In this document: one piece after another, positions 1-5,198 of the stretch
Numbering within the stretch: position 1 is the first letter of the stretch
Layout: every line of letters starts with the position of its first letter
Origin: Candidatus Aenigmatarchaeota archaeon
Lineage (GTDB): Archaea; Aenigmatarchaeota; Aenigmatarchaeia; QMZS01
Reading direction: 5' to 3'
Length of the DNA: 5,887 nt
Assembly: GCA_003663355.1 (NCBI GenBank)
Contig: QMZV01000043.1
Span: 1 to 5,887 of the forward strand
Translations under genes and position numbers: made by a program
Notes under the pieces: model-generated
What the model was told of the DNA's origin: nothing
The model's database searches: none
The model's input: only the letters and a program-made list of their open reading frames with translations

Positions 1-589
1 GAGAGTATGCACAATTTTGTTTTTTGGATTTAATGGTTCAGGAAAAACAACAACAATTGCAAAAATTGGTTATTTATTGCTTAAACAAAAAATTCCTGTT
101 GTCTTTGCTGCAGCAGACACCTTTAGAGCAGCAGCAATCGAACAGATTTCAATTCATGCAAAAAAATTAAAAATAAATGTTGTGAAACATAAATATGGTG
201 GGGACCCTGCTGCAGTTGTTTTTGATGCAAAAAAACATGCAGAGACAATAAAAGGGGTTGTTTTAGCAGACACTGCTGGAAGGCTGCACTCTGATAAAAA
301 CCTGATTGAAGAATTAAATAAAATTGTTAGAGTTAACAAACCAGATTTGAAAATTCTTGTTTTGGATTCTTTAACAGGAAATGATATTTTGGAGCAAATA
401 GAGAAGTTTGGAAAAGTTGGTTTTGATGGATTGATTTTGACAAAACTTGATGTAAATGAGAAGGGAGGGGCACTTCTTTCAGTAAAAGAAAAAACAGACA
501 AACCAATTCTATTTCTTGGAACAGGACAGGAATACAAAGATTTGGAGAAATATAATGCTGAGAAGATTGTTAAAAAGTTGTTAGAATAA
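1..589 (+). CDS. ftsY: Signal recognition particle receptor FtsY, GTPase (NG) domain, 5' partial
   Basis: FtsY is the membrane-associated SRP receptor. It pairs with SRP54 through twinned GTPase domains and hands ribosome-nascent chain complexes to the Sec translocon. The gene runs in from the left edge; the first whole codon is at base 2, and 195 residues plus the stop remain. Numbering from that codon, the P-loop GFNGSGKT is at residues 9-16, the SRP-GTPase insertion motif DTFRAAAIEQ starts at 39, the DTAGR motif is at 90-94, TKLD followed by EKGGALL starts at 147, and the closing GTGQ motif with a YKDL sequence starts at 173. These match FtsY better than SRP54: there is no methionine-rich M domain, and the protein ends soon after the closing loop, as FtsY does. 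The N-terminal acidic and helical N domain lies upstream of the window. A TTG at base 17 is an internal Leu codon, not the start. The next gene begins 3 bases after the stop. Confidence 0.95.
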   Translation, partial: RVCTILFFGFNGSGKTTTIAKIGYLLLKQKIPVVFAAADTFRAAAIEQISIHAKKLKINVVKHKYGGDPAAVVFDAKKHAETIKGVVLADTAGRLHSDKNLIEELNKIVRVNKPDLKILVLDSLTGNDILEQIEKFGKVGFDGLILTKLDVNEKGGALLSVKEKTDKPILFLGTGQEYKDLEKYNAEKIVKKLLE

Positions 590-592
590 ATT

Positions 593-718
593 ATGGCAAA
601 GAAATATCAATGTCTGAAATGTGGTTTTATTGGTAAACCAATTATCTTAGAACCAGCACAAAAAGTTTGTCCGAAATGTGGAAGTGTTCAATTAAAGAAA
701 TTAGATGAAAAATCGTAA
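593..718 (+). CDS. Small zinc-ribbon protein, 41 residues
   Basis: This short reading frame begins with ATG three bases after the ftsY stop and encodes 41 residues. Two CxxC knuckles are visible, CLKC at residues 7-10 and CPKCG at 26-30, separated by 15 residues. That is the layout of a rubredoxin-like or ribosomal-type zinc ribbon, which would bind one zinc through four cysteines. The rest is basic (starts MAKKYQ, ends in Lys-rich sequence), so a nucleic-acid or ribosome-linked role is possible, but no function can be assigned. Tight spacing and the lack of a separate promoter suggest co-transcription with ftsY. No Shine-Dalgarno sequence is visible, so translation may depend on termination at the ftsY stop. 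Four correctly spaced cysteines in so short a frame make a chance ORF unlikely. Confidence 0.8.
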   Translation: MAKKYQCLKCGFIGKPIILEPAQKVCPKCGSVQLKKLDEKS

Positions 719-741
719 ATCTATTATTATTTAATTAATAT

Positions 742-749
742 TTTATATT
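742..749 (+). promoter_or_regulatory. Possible TATA box for the 120-residue membrane protein gene
   Basis: TTTATATT lies 16-23 bases before the ATG at 765. A second AT-only candidate (TTAATTAATA, 731-740) sits at -34 to -25, a more usual distance for an archaeal leaderless promoter. The whole 46-base gap is nearly pure A/T, so which element is used, or whether the gene is simply read through from ftsY, cannot be decided. Confidence 0.3.
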
Positions 750-764
750 AATATAATTAATATT

Positions 765-1127
765 ATGGTATTTGAATCTATACTATCTCTACTAATTTCT
801 TGGCTTATTCCATTTATAGTTGCAGCAGTTGTATTAATGATTTCAAGCGGGATATTTGATAATTGGGATATATCTCCAATACGTTCAATTATAATTGCTT
901 TCTTTGCTACTATTTTGCCATTTATCTTTTCTACTTTTTTAAGTCCTTATCTCTCTTTTTTCTATTCAATTCCATTTGGGAATATGATACTCAGTTTAAT
1001 CTGTTGGATTATTTTAGTAATGATAATCTCTGACGCAGACATTCTAGATAAACTAAAAATCGCAGTCTTAGGATTTTTTGTAACTCAGATTATTTTATTT
1101 GTTTTGCCTTATTTCGGAATTTTTTAG
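765..1127 (+). CDS. Membrane protein of unknown function, about four transmembrane segments
   Basis: This 120-residue protein is not recognised as a member of any named family. It is almost entirely hydrophobic, with likely membrane spans near residues 7-29, 40-60, 68-88 and 98-118. Short polar links carry FDNWDISPIR (31-40) and SDADILDKLK (89-98). No catalytic or metal-binding motif stands out. The length and four-helix layout fit a small integral membrane protein of the cytoplasmic membrane. It starts at ATG 46 bases after the zinc-ribbon gene, with no Shine-Dalgarno sequence. It ends just before a T-rich run (around 1118-1133) that may terminate transcription. The next gene is convergent. 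The coding assignment rests on the long open frame and consistent membrane composition. In AT-rich DNA, hydrophobic composition alone is weak evidence, hence the moderate confidence. Confidence 0.72.
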   Translation: MVFESILSLLISWLIPFIVAAVVLMISSGIFDNWDISPIRSIIIAFFATILPFIFSTFLSPYLSFFYSIPFGNMILSLICWIILVMIISDADILDKLKIAVLGFFVTQIILFVLPYFGIF

Positions 1128-1141
1128 TTTTAGAAAGTTGA

Positions 1142-1149
1142 TTTATATA
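1142..1149 (+). promoter_or_regulatory. TATA-box-like element in the gap before SRP54
   Basis: TTTATATA sits 21-28 bases before an ATG at 1170, a spacing that suits a leaderless archaeal promoter. The only plus-strand frame it would serve is a 15-codon ORF that closes before the convergent SRP54 gene. It could instead drive a short non-coding transcript, antisense to the SRP54 3' end, or be a chance match in AT-rich DNA. Confidence 0.35.
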
Positions 1150-1169
1150 TAATTACTGTTACTATAATT

Positions 1170-1217
1170 ATGATTATACAAAGATTTTCAGAAATAGAGA
1201 AATTAAAAAATAAATAG
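1170..1217 (+). CDS. Possible 15-residue microORF (low support)
   Basis: ATG at 1170 opens a 15-codon frame that starts MIIQRFSEIEK, is mixed charged and hydrophobic, and closes with TAG at 1215-1217. It lies alone between a plus-strand membrane protein gene and the 3' end of the minus-strand SRP54 gene. The only support is the TATA-like element at 1142-1149 at a suitable distance. It could be a microprotein, the remnant of a decayed gene, or chance. The peptide is too short to recognise any family. Confidence 0.2.
   Translation: MIIQRFSEIEKLKNK
1202..1214 (-). terminator. T-rich tract downstream of SRP54
   Basis: Read on the minus strand, this is TTTATTTTTTAAT, beginning 14 bases after the SRP54 stop codon. 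Oligo-T tracts without a strong hairpin are typical archaeal intrinsic terminators. The background is very AT-rich, so the call is tentative. Confidence 0.35.
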
Positions 1218-1227
1218 AAAACATAAT

Positions 1228-2517
1228 TTATCTTCCAAACATCTTTGCCAAATCACCAATCCCTCTGAATTTTTTTATCTGTTTTAATTTTTTCGTCATT
1301 TTTTTCATTTTTTTAAAGTTTGAAAGCAACTCATTTACTTCTTGAACTTTTGTCCCGCTTCCCTTTGCAATTCTCTCAACCCTTGAACTTTTAATTATTT
1401 CTGGTTTTTCTCTTTCTTCTTTTGTCATAGAATCTATGATATATTTCCATTTTTTCATTTTTTCTTCTCCAACATTTAAAGCTTCAGCTGGTAGTTTTAA
1501 GTGCCCAAAGCCCGGAATTAAATCAAGAATTTTTGAGATTGAACCCTGTTTTTGTATTTCGACAAGTTGCTTATAAAATATGTTTAGATCAATTTCACCT
1601 TCCGCAATTTTTTTCGCTTCTTCTTCCTGAATTTTGAATTTTTCAAGTAGACTTTGTAAATCACCGAATCCGAGCAATCTTGAAACAAACCTTTCAGGAA
1701 CATATCTTTCTATATCTTGAATTTTTTCTCCTACTGTGATAAATTTAACTTTTGCTTCACTTGTTTTGCATGCTGTTAAAGCTGCACCACCTTTTGCTGT
1801 TGCATCCATTCTTGTAACAACAACACCAGTTATATCAATATTTTTCTTAAATTCTGAAGTTTGTTTTTTTGCATCTTGTCCAAGTTCAGCAGGTATAACA
1901 AGATATTTTTCTTCTGGTTTGAAAATTTCATCTATCTTTTTTATCTCTTCTATGAGTTTTTTGTCAAGAGCATCACGTCCAGCAGAATCTATTATTACAA
2001 TTTTGTTTTTATGTTTTTCAAGTTCTTTCTCCGCCTCTCTTAAATTTTTCCCATTGATTACAGGAACATTTACTTGCTTTGCAATCTGACATAATTGTTC
2101 AAAAGCAGCCGGTCTTGAAAAATCGCAACCAACCAAAACAACATCTAACCCCTTAGTTTTATAGAAATATGCAAGCTTTCCGGCAAGACTTGTTTTTCCG
2201 CATCCAAACAAACCAAGAAGCAAAATTCTGTGAGGGTTTAGTTTTATTTTCTCTTCAACTCCTCCAAGAATTTCTACAAGTTCATCATAAATCAATTTTA
2301 TAATATATTCTCTTTTTGAAATTCCTGCTTCTGGTTCTTTTTTCGCTTTTTTCCTAATTTTTTCAGATAACTCAAAAACCAAATCTACATCAACATCAGC
2401 TTGTAATAATGTCCTCTGCAGATCAAGTACAATCTCTTCAATTTCTTTGTCAGAGAAACTTACAATAGAAGATATCTTCCCAACTAAAGATTTTAGTCTT
2501 TCAGATAAATTTACCAT
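1228..2517 (-). CDS. srp54: Signal recognition particle protein SRP54 (GTPase)
   Basis: SRP54 binds SRP RNA and signal peptides as they leave the ribosome, then docks with FtsY; both hydrolyse GTP. The 429 residues are close to the usual archaeal length of about 440. The order is a helical N domain (about 1-90), a GTPase G domain (about 95-285) and an M domain (about 300-429). The P-loop GLFGCGKT is at 102-109, the insertion-box GCDFSRPAAFEQL begins at 130, G3 is DSAGR at 177-181, and G4 is TRMD at 235-238 followed by AKGGAAL. The linker LLGFGD is at 281-286. The RNA-binding helix-turn-helix SSRVERIAKGSGT lies at 377-389. The M domain has only five methionines (354, 364, 404, 407, 426), few for this family; Ile, Leu and Phe line the signal-peptide region instead. 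The upstream in-frame stop lies in the 20-base gap to fen1, so ATG at 2515-2517 is the natural start. Confidence 0.96.
   Translation of the reverse strand: MVNLSERLKSLVGKISSIVSFSDKEIEEIVLDLQRTLLQADVDVDLVFELSEKIRKKAKKEPEAGISKREYIIKLIYDELVEILGGVEEKIKLNPHRILLLGLFGCGKTSLAGKLAYFYKTKGLDVVLVGCDFSRPAAFEQLCQIAKQVNVPVINGKNLREAEKELEKHKNKIVIIDSAGRDALDKKLIEEIKKIDEIFKPEEKYLVIPAELGQDAKKQTSEFKKNIDITGVVVTRMDATAKGGAALTACKTSEAKVKFITVGEKIQDIERYVPERFVSRLLGFGDLQSLLEKFKIQEEEAKKIAEGEIDLNIFYKQLVEIQKQGSISKILDLIPGFGHLKLPAEALNVGEEKMKKWKYIIDSMTKEEREKPEIIKSSRVERIAKGSGTKVQEVNELLSNFKKMKKMTKKLKQIKKFRGIGDLAKMFGR
2505..2513 (+). promoter_or_regulatory. Candidate TATA box for fen1, inside the srp54 5' end
   Basis: ATAAATTTA lies 25-33 bases before the fen1 ATG, the expected distance for a leaderless archaeal transcript. 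It falls within the first codons of the divergent srp54 gene because the two start codons are separated by only 20 bases. No equally good TATA box was seen for srp54 at the mirrored distance; the A/T run at 2521-2537 lies too close to its start. Confidence 0.4.
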
Positions 2518-2537
2518 AATTAATTTTATTTTATTTT

Positions 2538-3506
2538 ATGGGTGTCAATTTGTCTTCAATAATAGAGCCCGAAAAGGTGAATTTTGATTTTTTAATTGGA
2601 AAAACTTTTGCTATAGATAGTTATAATATAATCTATCAGTTTCTTTCAAGTATAAGGCAACAAGACGGAACTCCCTTGATGGATGAAAAAGGCAGAGTAA
2701 CCTCGCATTTGTCCGGACTTTTTTACAGAACAATTAATCTGGTTTCTAAGGGGATTAATTTAATTTTCGTTTTTGATGGAGAACCTCCAGATTTTAAAAA
2801 ACAGGAGATTGAAAGAAGAAAAGAAATAAGGGAAGAAGCAAAGGAAAAATGGGAAATTGCTTTAAAAGAAGGAAAAACCGAAGAAGCGAAAAAATATGCC
2901 AGAATGAGTTCTTCTATTTCGGAAGATATAATTGAAGAAAGCAAACTTTTGCTGAGTTATCTTGGATTTCCGGTTGTTCAGGCAAAATGTGAAGGGGAAG
3001 CCCAATGTGCAAAAATTTGTCTGGATGGAAAAGCATTTGCAACTGCAAGTCAGGATTTTGATTCCTTGCTTTTTGGCTCTCCAAGGACTCTGAGAAATTT
3101 ATCAATAAGCAGGGCAGAATCTTTGGAATTAATAGAATTAAAAAAAACAGGGTTGAGCAGAGAACAGTTGATTTTGATTGGATTATTGGTTGGAACAGAT
3201 TATAATCCCGGAATAAAGGGGATAGGACCAAAAAAAGCTTTAGAATTGGTTAAGAAAACAACTTCGCTAAAAGAAATAGAGAAAAAAGTTAATTGGGATT
3301 TTGAAATAAGCATGGAAACTCTCTACAATTTCTTTTTAAATCCTCCAGTTTTTGAAGATTACAAAATTGAATTTGGAAAATTAGAACCTGAAAAAATAAA
3401 AAAACTGCTTTGCGATGAACACAATTTTTCTGAAGAAAGAGTGCAAAAATTCATTGATAAATTAGGGAACAAGAAAGGAAAGCAGACAAGTTTGTTTGGG
3501 TTTTAG
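2538..3506 (+). CDS. fen: Flap endonuclease 1 (FEN1/XPG family)
   Basis: FEN1 removes 5' flaps from Okazaki fragments and in long-patch base excision repair, using two metal ions. The protein starts MGVN, as in archaeal FEN1, where Gly2 helps form the active site. The full acidic set is present at the family positions: D27 (FAIDSYN), D80 (FVFDGEPP), E152 and E154 (CEGEAQ), D173 and D175 (SQDFDSLLFG), and D221 (GTDYNPG). The helical clamp is about residues 84-135 and is Lys/Glu rich. The DNA-binding hairpin motif GIKGIGPKKAL is at 225-235. At 322 residues it is about 15-20 shorter than typical archaeal FEN1, mostly from a shortened segment between residues 188 and 206. The C terminus QTSLFGF (316-322) resembles a PCNA-interacting peptide (Q, L, F at positions 1, 4, 7) but stops before the last aromatic residue. 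It diverges from srp54. Confidence 0.96.
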   Translation: MGVNLSSIIEPEKVNFDFLIGKTFAIDSYNIIYQFLSSIRQQDGTPLMDEKGRVTSHLSGLFYRTINLVSKGINLIFVFDGEPPDFKKQEIERRKEIREEAKEKWEIALKEGKTEEAKKYARMSSSISEDIIEESKLLLSYLGFPVVQAKCEGEAQCAKICLDGKAFATASQDFDSLLFGSPRTLRNLSISRAESLELIELKKTGLSREQLILIGLLVGTDYNPGIKGIGPKKALELVKKTTSLKEIEKKVNWDFEISMETLYNFFLNPPVFEDYKIEFGKLEPEKIKKLLCDEHNFSEERVQKFIDKLGNKKGKQTSLFGF

Positions 3507-3513
3507 ATTTGTT

Positions 3514-3521
3514 TTTAAATA
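3514..3521 (+). promoter_or_regulatory. Candidate TATA box for the SdpI-like gene
   Basis: TTTAAATA lies 17-24 bases before the ATG at 3538, in the 31-base gap after fen1. It is slightly close to the start codon for a leaderless transcript, but it is the only good match in the gap. Transcription could also read through from fen1. Confidence 0.45.
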
Positions 3522-3537
3522 TCCGAGAAACTAGATT

Positions 3538-4188
3538 ATGAGTATCAGAAAAAATGAAATAATTATTCTTGGGATAATTCTGTTTTCTTTCCTTTTTGGC
3601 ATTTACCTCTATCCTCAAATGCCCGAGAAAATAGCTTCGCATTGGAATGTTCAAGGACAAGTAGATGGTTATATGTCAAAATTCTGGGGATTATTCTTGA
3701 TACCGCTAATATCGGCGGGATTATTTTTGCTTTTTATTGCAATTCCAAAAATAGACCCATTGAAAACAAATATTGAAAAATTTAGAAAATACTATGATGG
3801 ATTTATTACATTGATAATTATATTTTTATTTTATCTTTATCTTCTGACTATTTTCTGGAATATGGGCATCAGATTCGATATAATTCAATTATTGGCACCG
3901 GCTTTTGGCATCTTATTTTATTATTGCGGGATTTTAACAGAAAATGCAAAGAGAAACTGGTTTATCGGAATCCGAACTCCCTGGACTTTAAGCAATGATG
4001 CCGTCTGGGATAAAACACACAAAATCGGAGGAAAATTGTTTAAAATTTCCGGAATAGTTGTTCTTTTTGGAATTTTCTTCCGAAACTATGCTTTGTTTTT
4101 CATTCTTGTTCCGGTAATTTTAGTTGCAATCTACACAATTATCTATTCATATGTTGAATATCAAAAAGAATTGACAAAAAATTCGTAG
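3538..4188 (+). CDS. SdpI/DUF1648-family integral membrane protein
   Basis: This 216-residue protein has the two hallmarks of SdpI-like proteins. The N-terminal DUF1648 signature is at residues 25-48, with YPQMPEKIASHW followed by G40, D43 and G44. The SdpI-type segment is at 131-161, GILTENAKRNWFIGIRTPWT followed by the SNDAVWDKTH stretch. About six membrane helices are visible, near 8-25, 50-70, 88-107, 114-132, 164-181 and 183-205. In Bacillus subtilis, SdpI gives immunity to the SdpC killing factor and signals to the repressor SdpR. Many homologues in other organisms have no toxin partner and unknown roles, so immunity here is only a possibility. No SdpA, SdpB or SdpC-like gene is visible. 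Two winged-helix regulators lie 0.5-1.4 kb downstream but appear to have their own promoters. The start is the first ATG after the candidate TATA box; no Shine-Dalgarno sequence is seen. Confidence 0.87.
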   Translation: MSIRKNEIIILGIILFSFLFGIYLYPQMPEKIASHWNVQGQVDGYMSKFWGLFLIPLISAGLFLLFIAIPKIDPLKTNIEKFRKYYDGFITLIIIFLFYLYLLTIFWNMGIRFDIIQLLAPAFGILFYYCGILTENAKRNWFIGIRTPWTLSNDAVWDKTHKIGGKLFKISGIVVLFGIFFRNYALFFILVPVILVAIYTIIYSYVEYQKELTKNS

Positions 4189-4200
4189 TTGAAAAAGTAG

Positions 4201-4230
4201 ATCAAAGAAATAATTAACAAATTTCTTGAT
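4201..4230. repeat. 10-bp inverted repeat with one bulged base
   Basis: ATCAAAGAAAT (4201-4211) and ATTTCTTGAT (4221-4230) are inverted copies that differ by one extra A at 4204-4206, separated by a 9-base loop. The element fills most of the gap between the SdpI-like gene and the 82-residue ORF and ends 5 bases before that ORF's ATG. It could be an operator dyad overlapping the promoter, or an RNA hairpin that ends the upstream transcript or masks the next start. Confidence 0.55.
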
Positions 4231-4235
4231 AAATT

Positions 4236-4484
4236 ATGATAAAATATTGTGATTGGGTAGAACTAGCAAATAAAGTAATGGAGATCTACAACATAGACCA
4301 TCGTTGGCCACCTAATTATGTTTGTCAAGAGATGGGAGATGGTGGTCCAGATTGTAAAAACTGTATAATTTACAGAGTTGCAAAACATGATCTAGGAGCA
4401 ATATCTTTCTTTACAAATGAATTAAATAACAAAATTACAAAATTTTTTATTTATAAATATAATTCATATAGCTTGCAAAATTAA
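4236..4484 (+). CDS. Hypothetical 82-residue cysteine-containing protein
   Basis: This protein is not recognised. It has cysteines at residues 5, 30, 40 and 43. The last three form a C-x9-C-x2-C arrangement within a Gly/Pro-rich stretch (QEMGDGGPDCKNC, 31-43), which could bind zinc or an iron-sulfur cluster, or form disulfides. A WPP motif lies at 24-26 and a histidine at 22 that might be an additional ligand. No signal peptide or membrane span is seen. The last 20 residues are rich in Lys, Tyr, Phe and Asn, as expected of translated AT-rich DNA, so the conserved part may be residues 1-60 only. It starts at ATG 47 bases after the SdpI-like gene, directly after an inverted repeat, and ends inside another one. 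It may be a small partner of the upstream gene, a truncated gene or an orphan. Confidence 0.55.
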   Translation: MIKYCDWVELANKVMEIYNIDHRWPPNYVCQEMGDGGPDCKNCIIYRVAKHDLGAISFFTNELNNKITKFFIYKYNSYSLQN

Positions 4485-4520
4485 CTAAATAGACACAATT
4501 TTGCTATATTTATTTTTTAT
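4475..4520 (+). terminator. Stem-loop plus T-rich tract after the 82-residue ORF
   Basis: GCAAAATT (4475-4482) pairs perfectly with AATTTTGC (4497-4504) around a 14-base loop and overlaps the stop codon of the 82-residue ORF. T-rich sequence with a run of six T follows (about 4508-4520). Stem plus T tract suggests a transcription terminator, although archaeal terminators usually rely on the T tract alone. Confidence 0.45.
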
Positions 4521-4540
4521 AATTTATATTCTAACCAAAC

Positions 4541-4562
4541 TCTCACAATTAAAAATGTGAGA
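4541..4562. repeat. 7-bp perfect inverted repeat (TCTCACA/TGTGAGA)
   Basis: TCTCACA (4541-4547) and TGTGAGA (4556-4562) flank an 8-base A/T loop. The arms carry G/C bases in surroundings that are otherwise almost pure A/T, so they stand out. There is no T tract after it on either strand, which argues against a terminator. An operator for a dimeric regulator, or a small RNA hairpin, is possible. It lies about 170 bases before the next start codon. Confidence 0.45.
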
Positions 4563-4696
4563 TAACATCAAAATATATATTATTTAGTATATACTACTTA
4601 TTATAGTTAATTAAATAATTATTATAATTAATATATTATACAAAATATATTTAATAGTGCAATAGTTGTAAAATCACTATAAACTATTCAATTAGG

Positions 4697-4704
4697 TATA
4701 TAAA
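4697..4704 (+). promoter_or_regulatory. Candidate TATA box for the first winged-helix gene
   Basis: TATATAAA lies 27-34 bases before the ATG at 4731, with GG just upstream. This distance predicts a transcript starting at or just before the start codon. A second TATA-like word at 4712-4720 is too close to the ATG for that. Confidence 0.45.
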
Positions 4705-4730
4705 TTATTTAATATATAAATATTATAATT

Positions 4731-5060
4731 ATGGAAGAAGAAAATAAAGAGCTTGGGTTAATGACTCTATTCCTGAGAGAAAAGCCTACGAGATTATTAC
4801 TAGCACTGAGAATAACTGGAAAAAAACCAAAATATGTGAGTACCCTATCAAAAGAGATAAACTGCACATACTCGCACACAGTTAGATTATTAGAAGACTT
4901 TAGAAAAATTGGATTGGTTAAATTCATGAAAGTTAGAAGGGTTAAATATATAGAATTGACAGAAGAGGGAAAGGATTTAGCATTGCAATTAGAGGGAGTT
5001 GTCAGAAAATTAACAAAACTTCAAACATCAGAAAAGGCAGATAAGAAGAAAAAAGAGTAA
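4731..5060 (+). CDS. Winged-helix DNA-binding protein (MarR-like), 109 residues
   Basis: This is a single-domain winged helix-turn-helix protein, probably a transcription regulator that binds DNA as a dimer. A first helix is near residues 18-30 (TRLLLALRI). The helix-turn-helix spans about 34-63 (YVSTLSKEINCTYSHTVRLL onward), with the recognition helix near 46-59. The wing follows at 64-77, and RVKYIELTEEGKDLA leads into the last helix, a pattern typical of MarR-like archaeal regulators. The C-terminal tail (about 99-109) is Lys-rich and likely disordered. No ligand-binding domain or cysteine sensor is present; C45 in the helix-turn-helix is the only cysteine. It has its own TATA-like promoter and no Shine-Dalgarno sequence. 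Targets are unknown; the structured gap downstream or its own long AT-rich leader region are possible. Confidence 0.85.
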   Translation: MEEENKELGLMTLFLREKPTRLLLALRITGKKPKYVSTLSKEINCTYSHTVRLLEDFRKIGLVKFMKVRRVKYIELTEEGKDLALQLEGVVRKLTKLQTSEKADKKKKE

Positions 5061-5083
5061 TTCAGTAAATACCGACAAAAACC

Positions 5084-5110
5084 CTATTTTTCTTTTTTCT
5101 GCGGTTTTTT
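5084..5110 (+). terminator. T-rich terminator after the first winged-helix gene
   Basis: Runs of five, six and six T, broken only by a C and the short CTGCGG, begin 24 bases after the stop codon. Successive oligo-T runs are the common archaeal terminator signal. AAAAACC at 5077-5083 could pair with GGTTTTT at 5103-5109 as a weak stem. Confidence 0.45.
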
Positions 5111-5190
5111 ATTGAATTATAAATACCATCTGCTACCAATATATAAACATACGGGAAAAACCGACAGAATTAAGTGCCAGAAAACACCCT

Positions 5191-5198
5191 TTTATATA
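5191..5198 (+). promoter_or_regulatory. TATA box for the second winged-helix gene
   Basis: TTTATATA lies 23-30 bases before the ATG at 5221, the best-placed archaeal promoter element in the window, and predicts a leaderless transcript. Directly downstream, TTTTGTCGGTAT (5199-5210) covers the space between the TATA box and the expected transcription start. A protein bound there would block RNA polymerase, as archaeal repressors commonly do. Confidence 0.6.

Larger units (their letters stand above)
4485..4730. other. AT-rich spacer with no gene found
   Basis: These 246 bases are very AT-rich and hold no convincing open frame on either strand. They contain the tail of the stem-loop above, a 7-bp hairpin at 4541-4562, and the promoter of the winged-helix gene at 4731. 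The spacer is long for this otherwise compact window, so it may hold regulatory sites or a small RNA, but nothing specific beyond these elements could be seen. Confidence 0.5.

Noticed and set aside
154..537. Minus-strand open frame of 127 codons opposite ftsY
   Set aside because: It is a shadow of ftsY, whose GTPase motifs fix the coding strand.
1128..1227. SRP RNA gene near the SRP protein genes
   Set aside because: The gap is 100 bases of A/T-rich sequence with no GC-rich helices or tetraloop stems as in archaeal 7S RNA.
1736..2089. Plus-strand open frame of 117 codons opposite srp54
   Set aside because: It is the antisense shadow of the SRP54 gene, rich in Ser/Phe from reversed Lys/Glu codons, with no recognisable domain.
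2914..3231. Minus-strand open frame of 105 codons opposite fen1
   Set aside because: FEN1 is certain on the plus strand with every active-site residue; the reverse frame has no family features.
4709..4927. Minus-strand frame of 72 codons over the first winged-helix gene
   Set aside because: It is antisense to a clear winged-helix protein, with no independent support.
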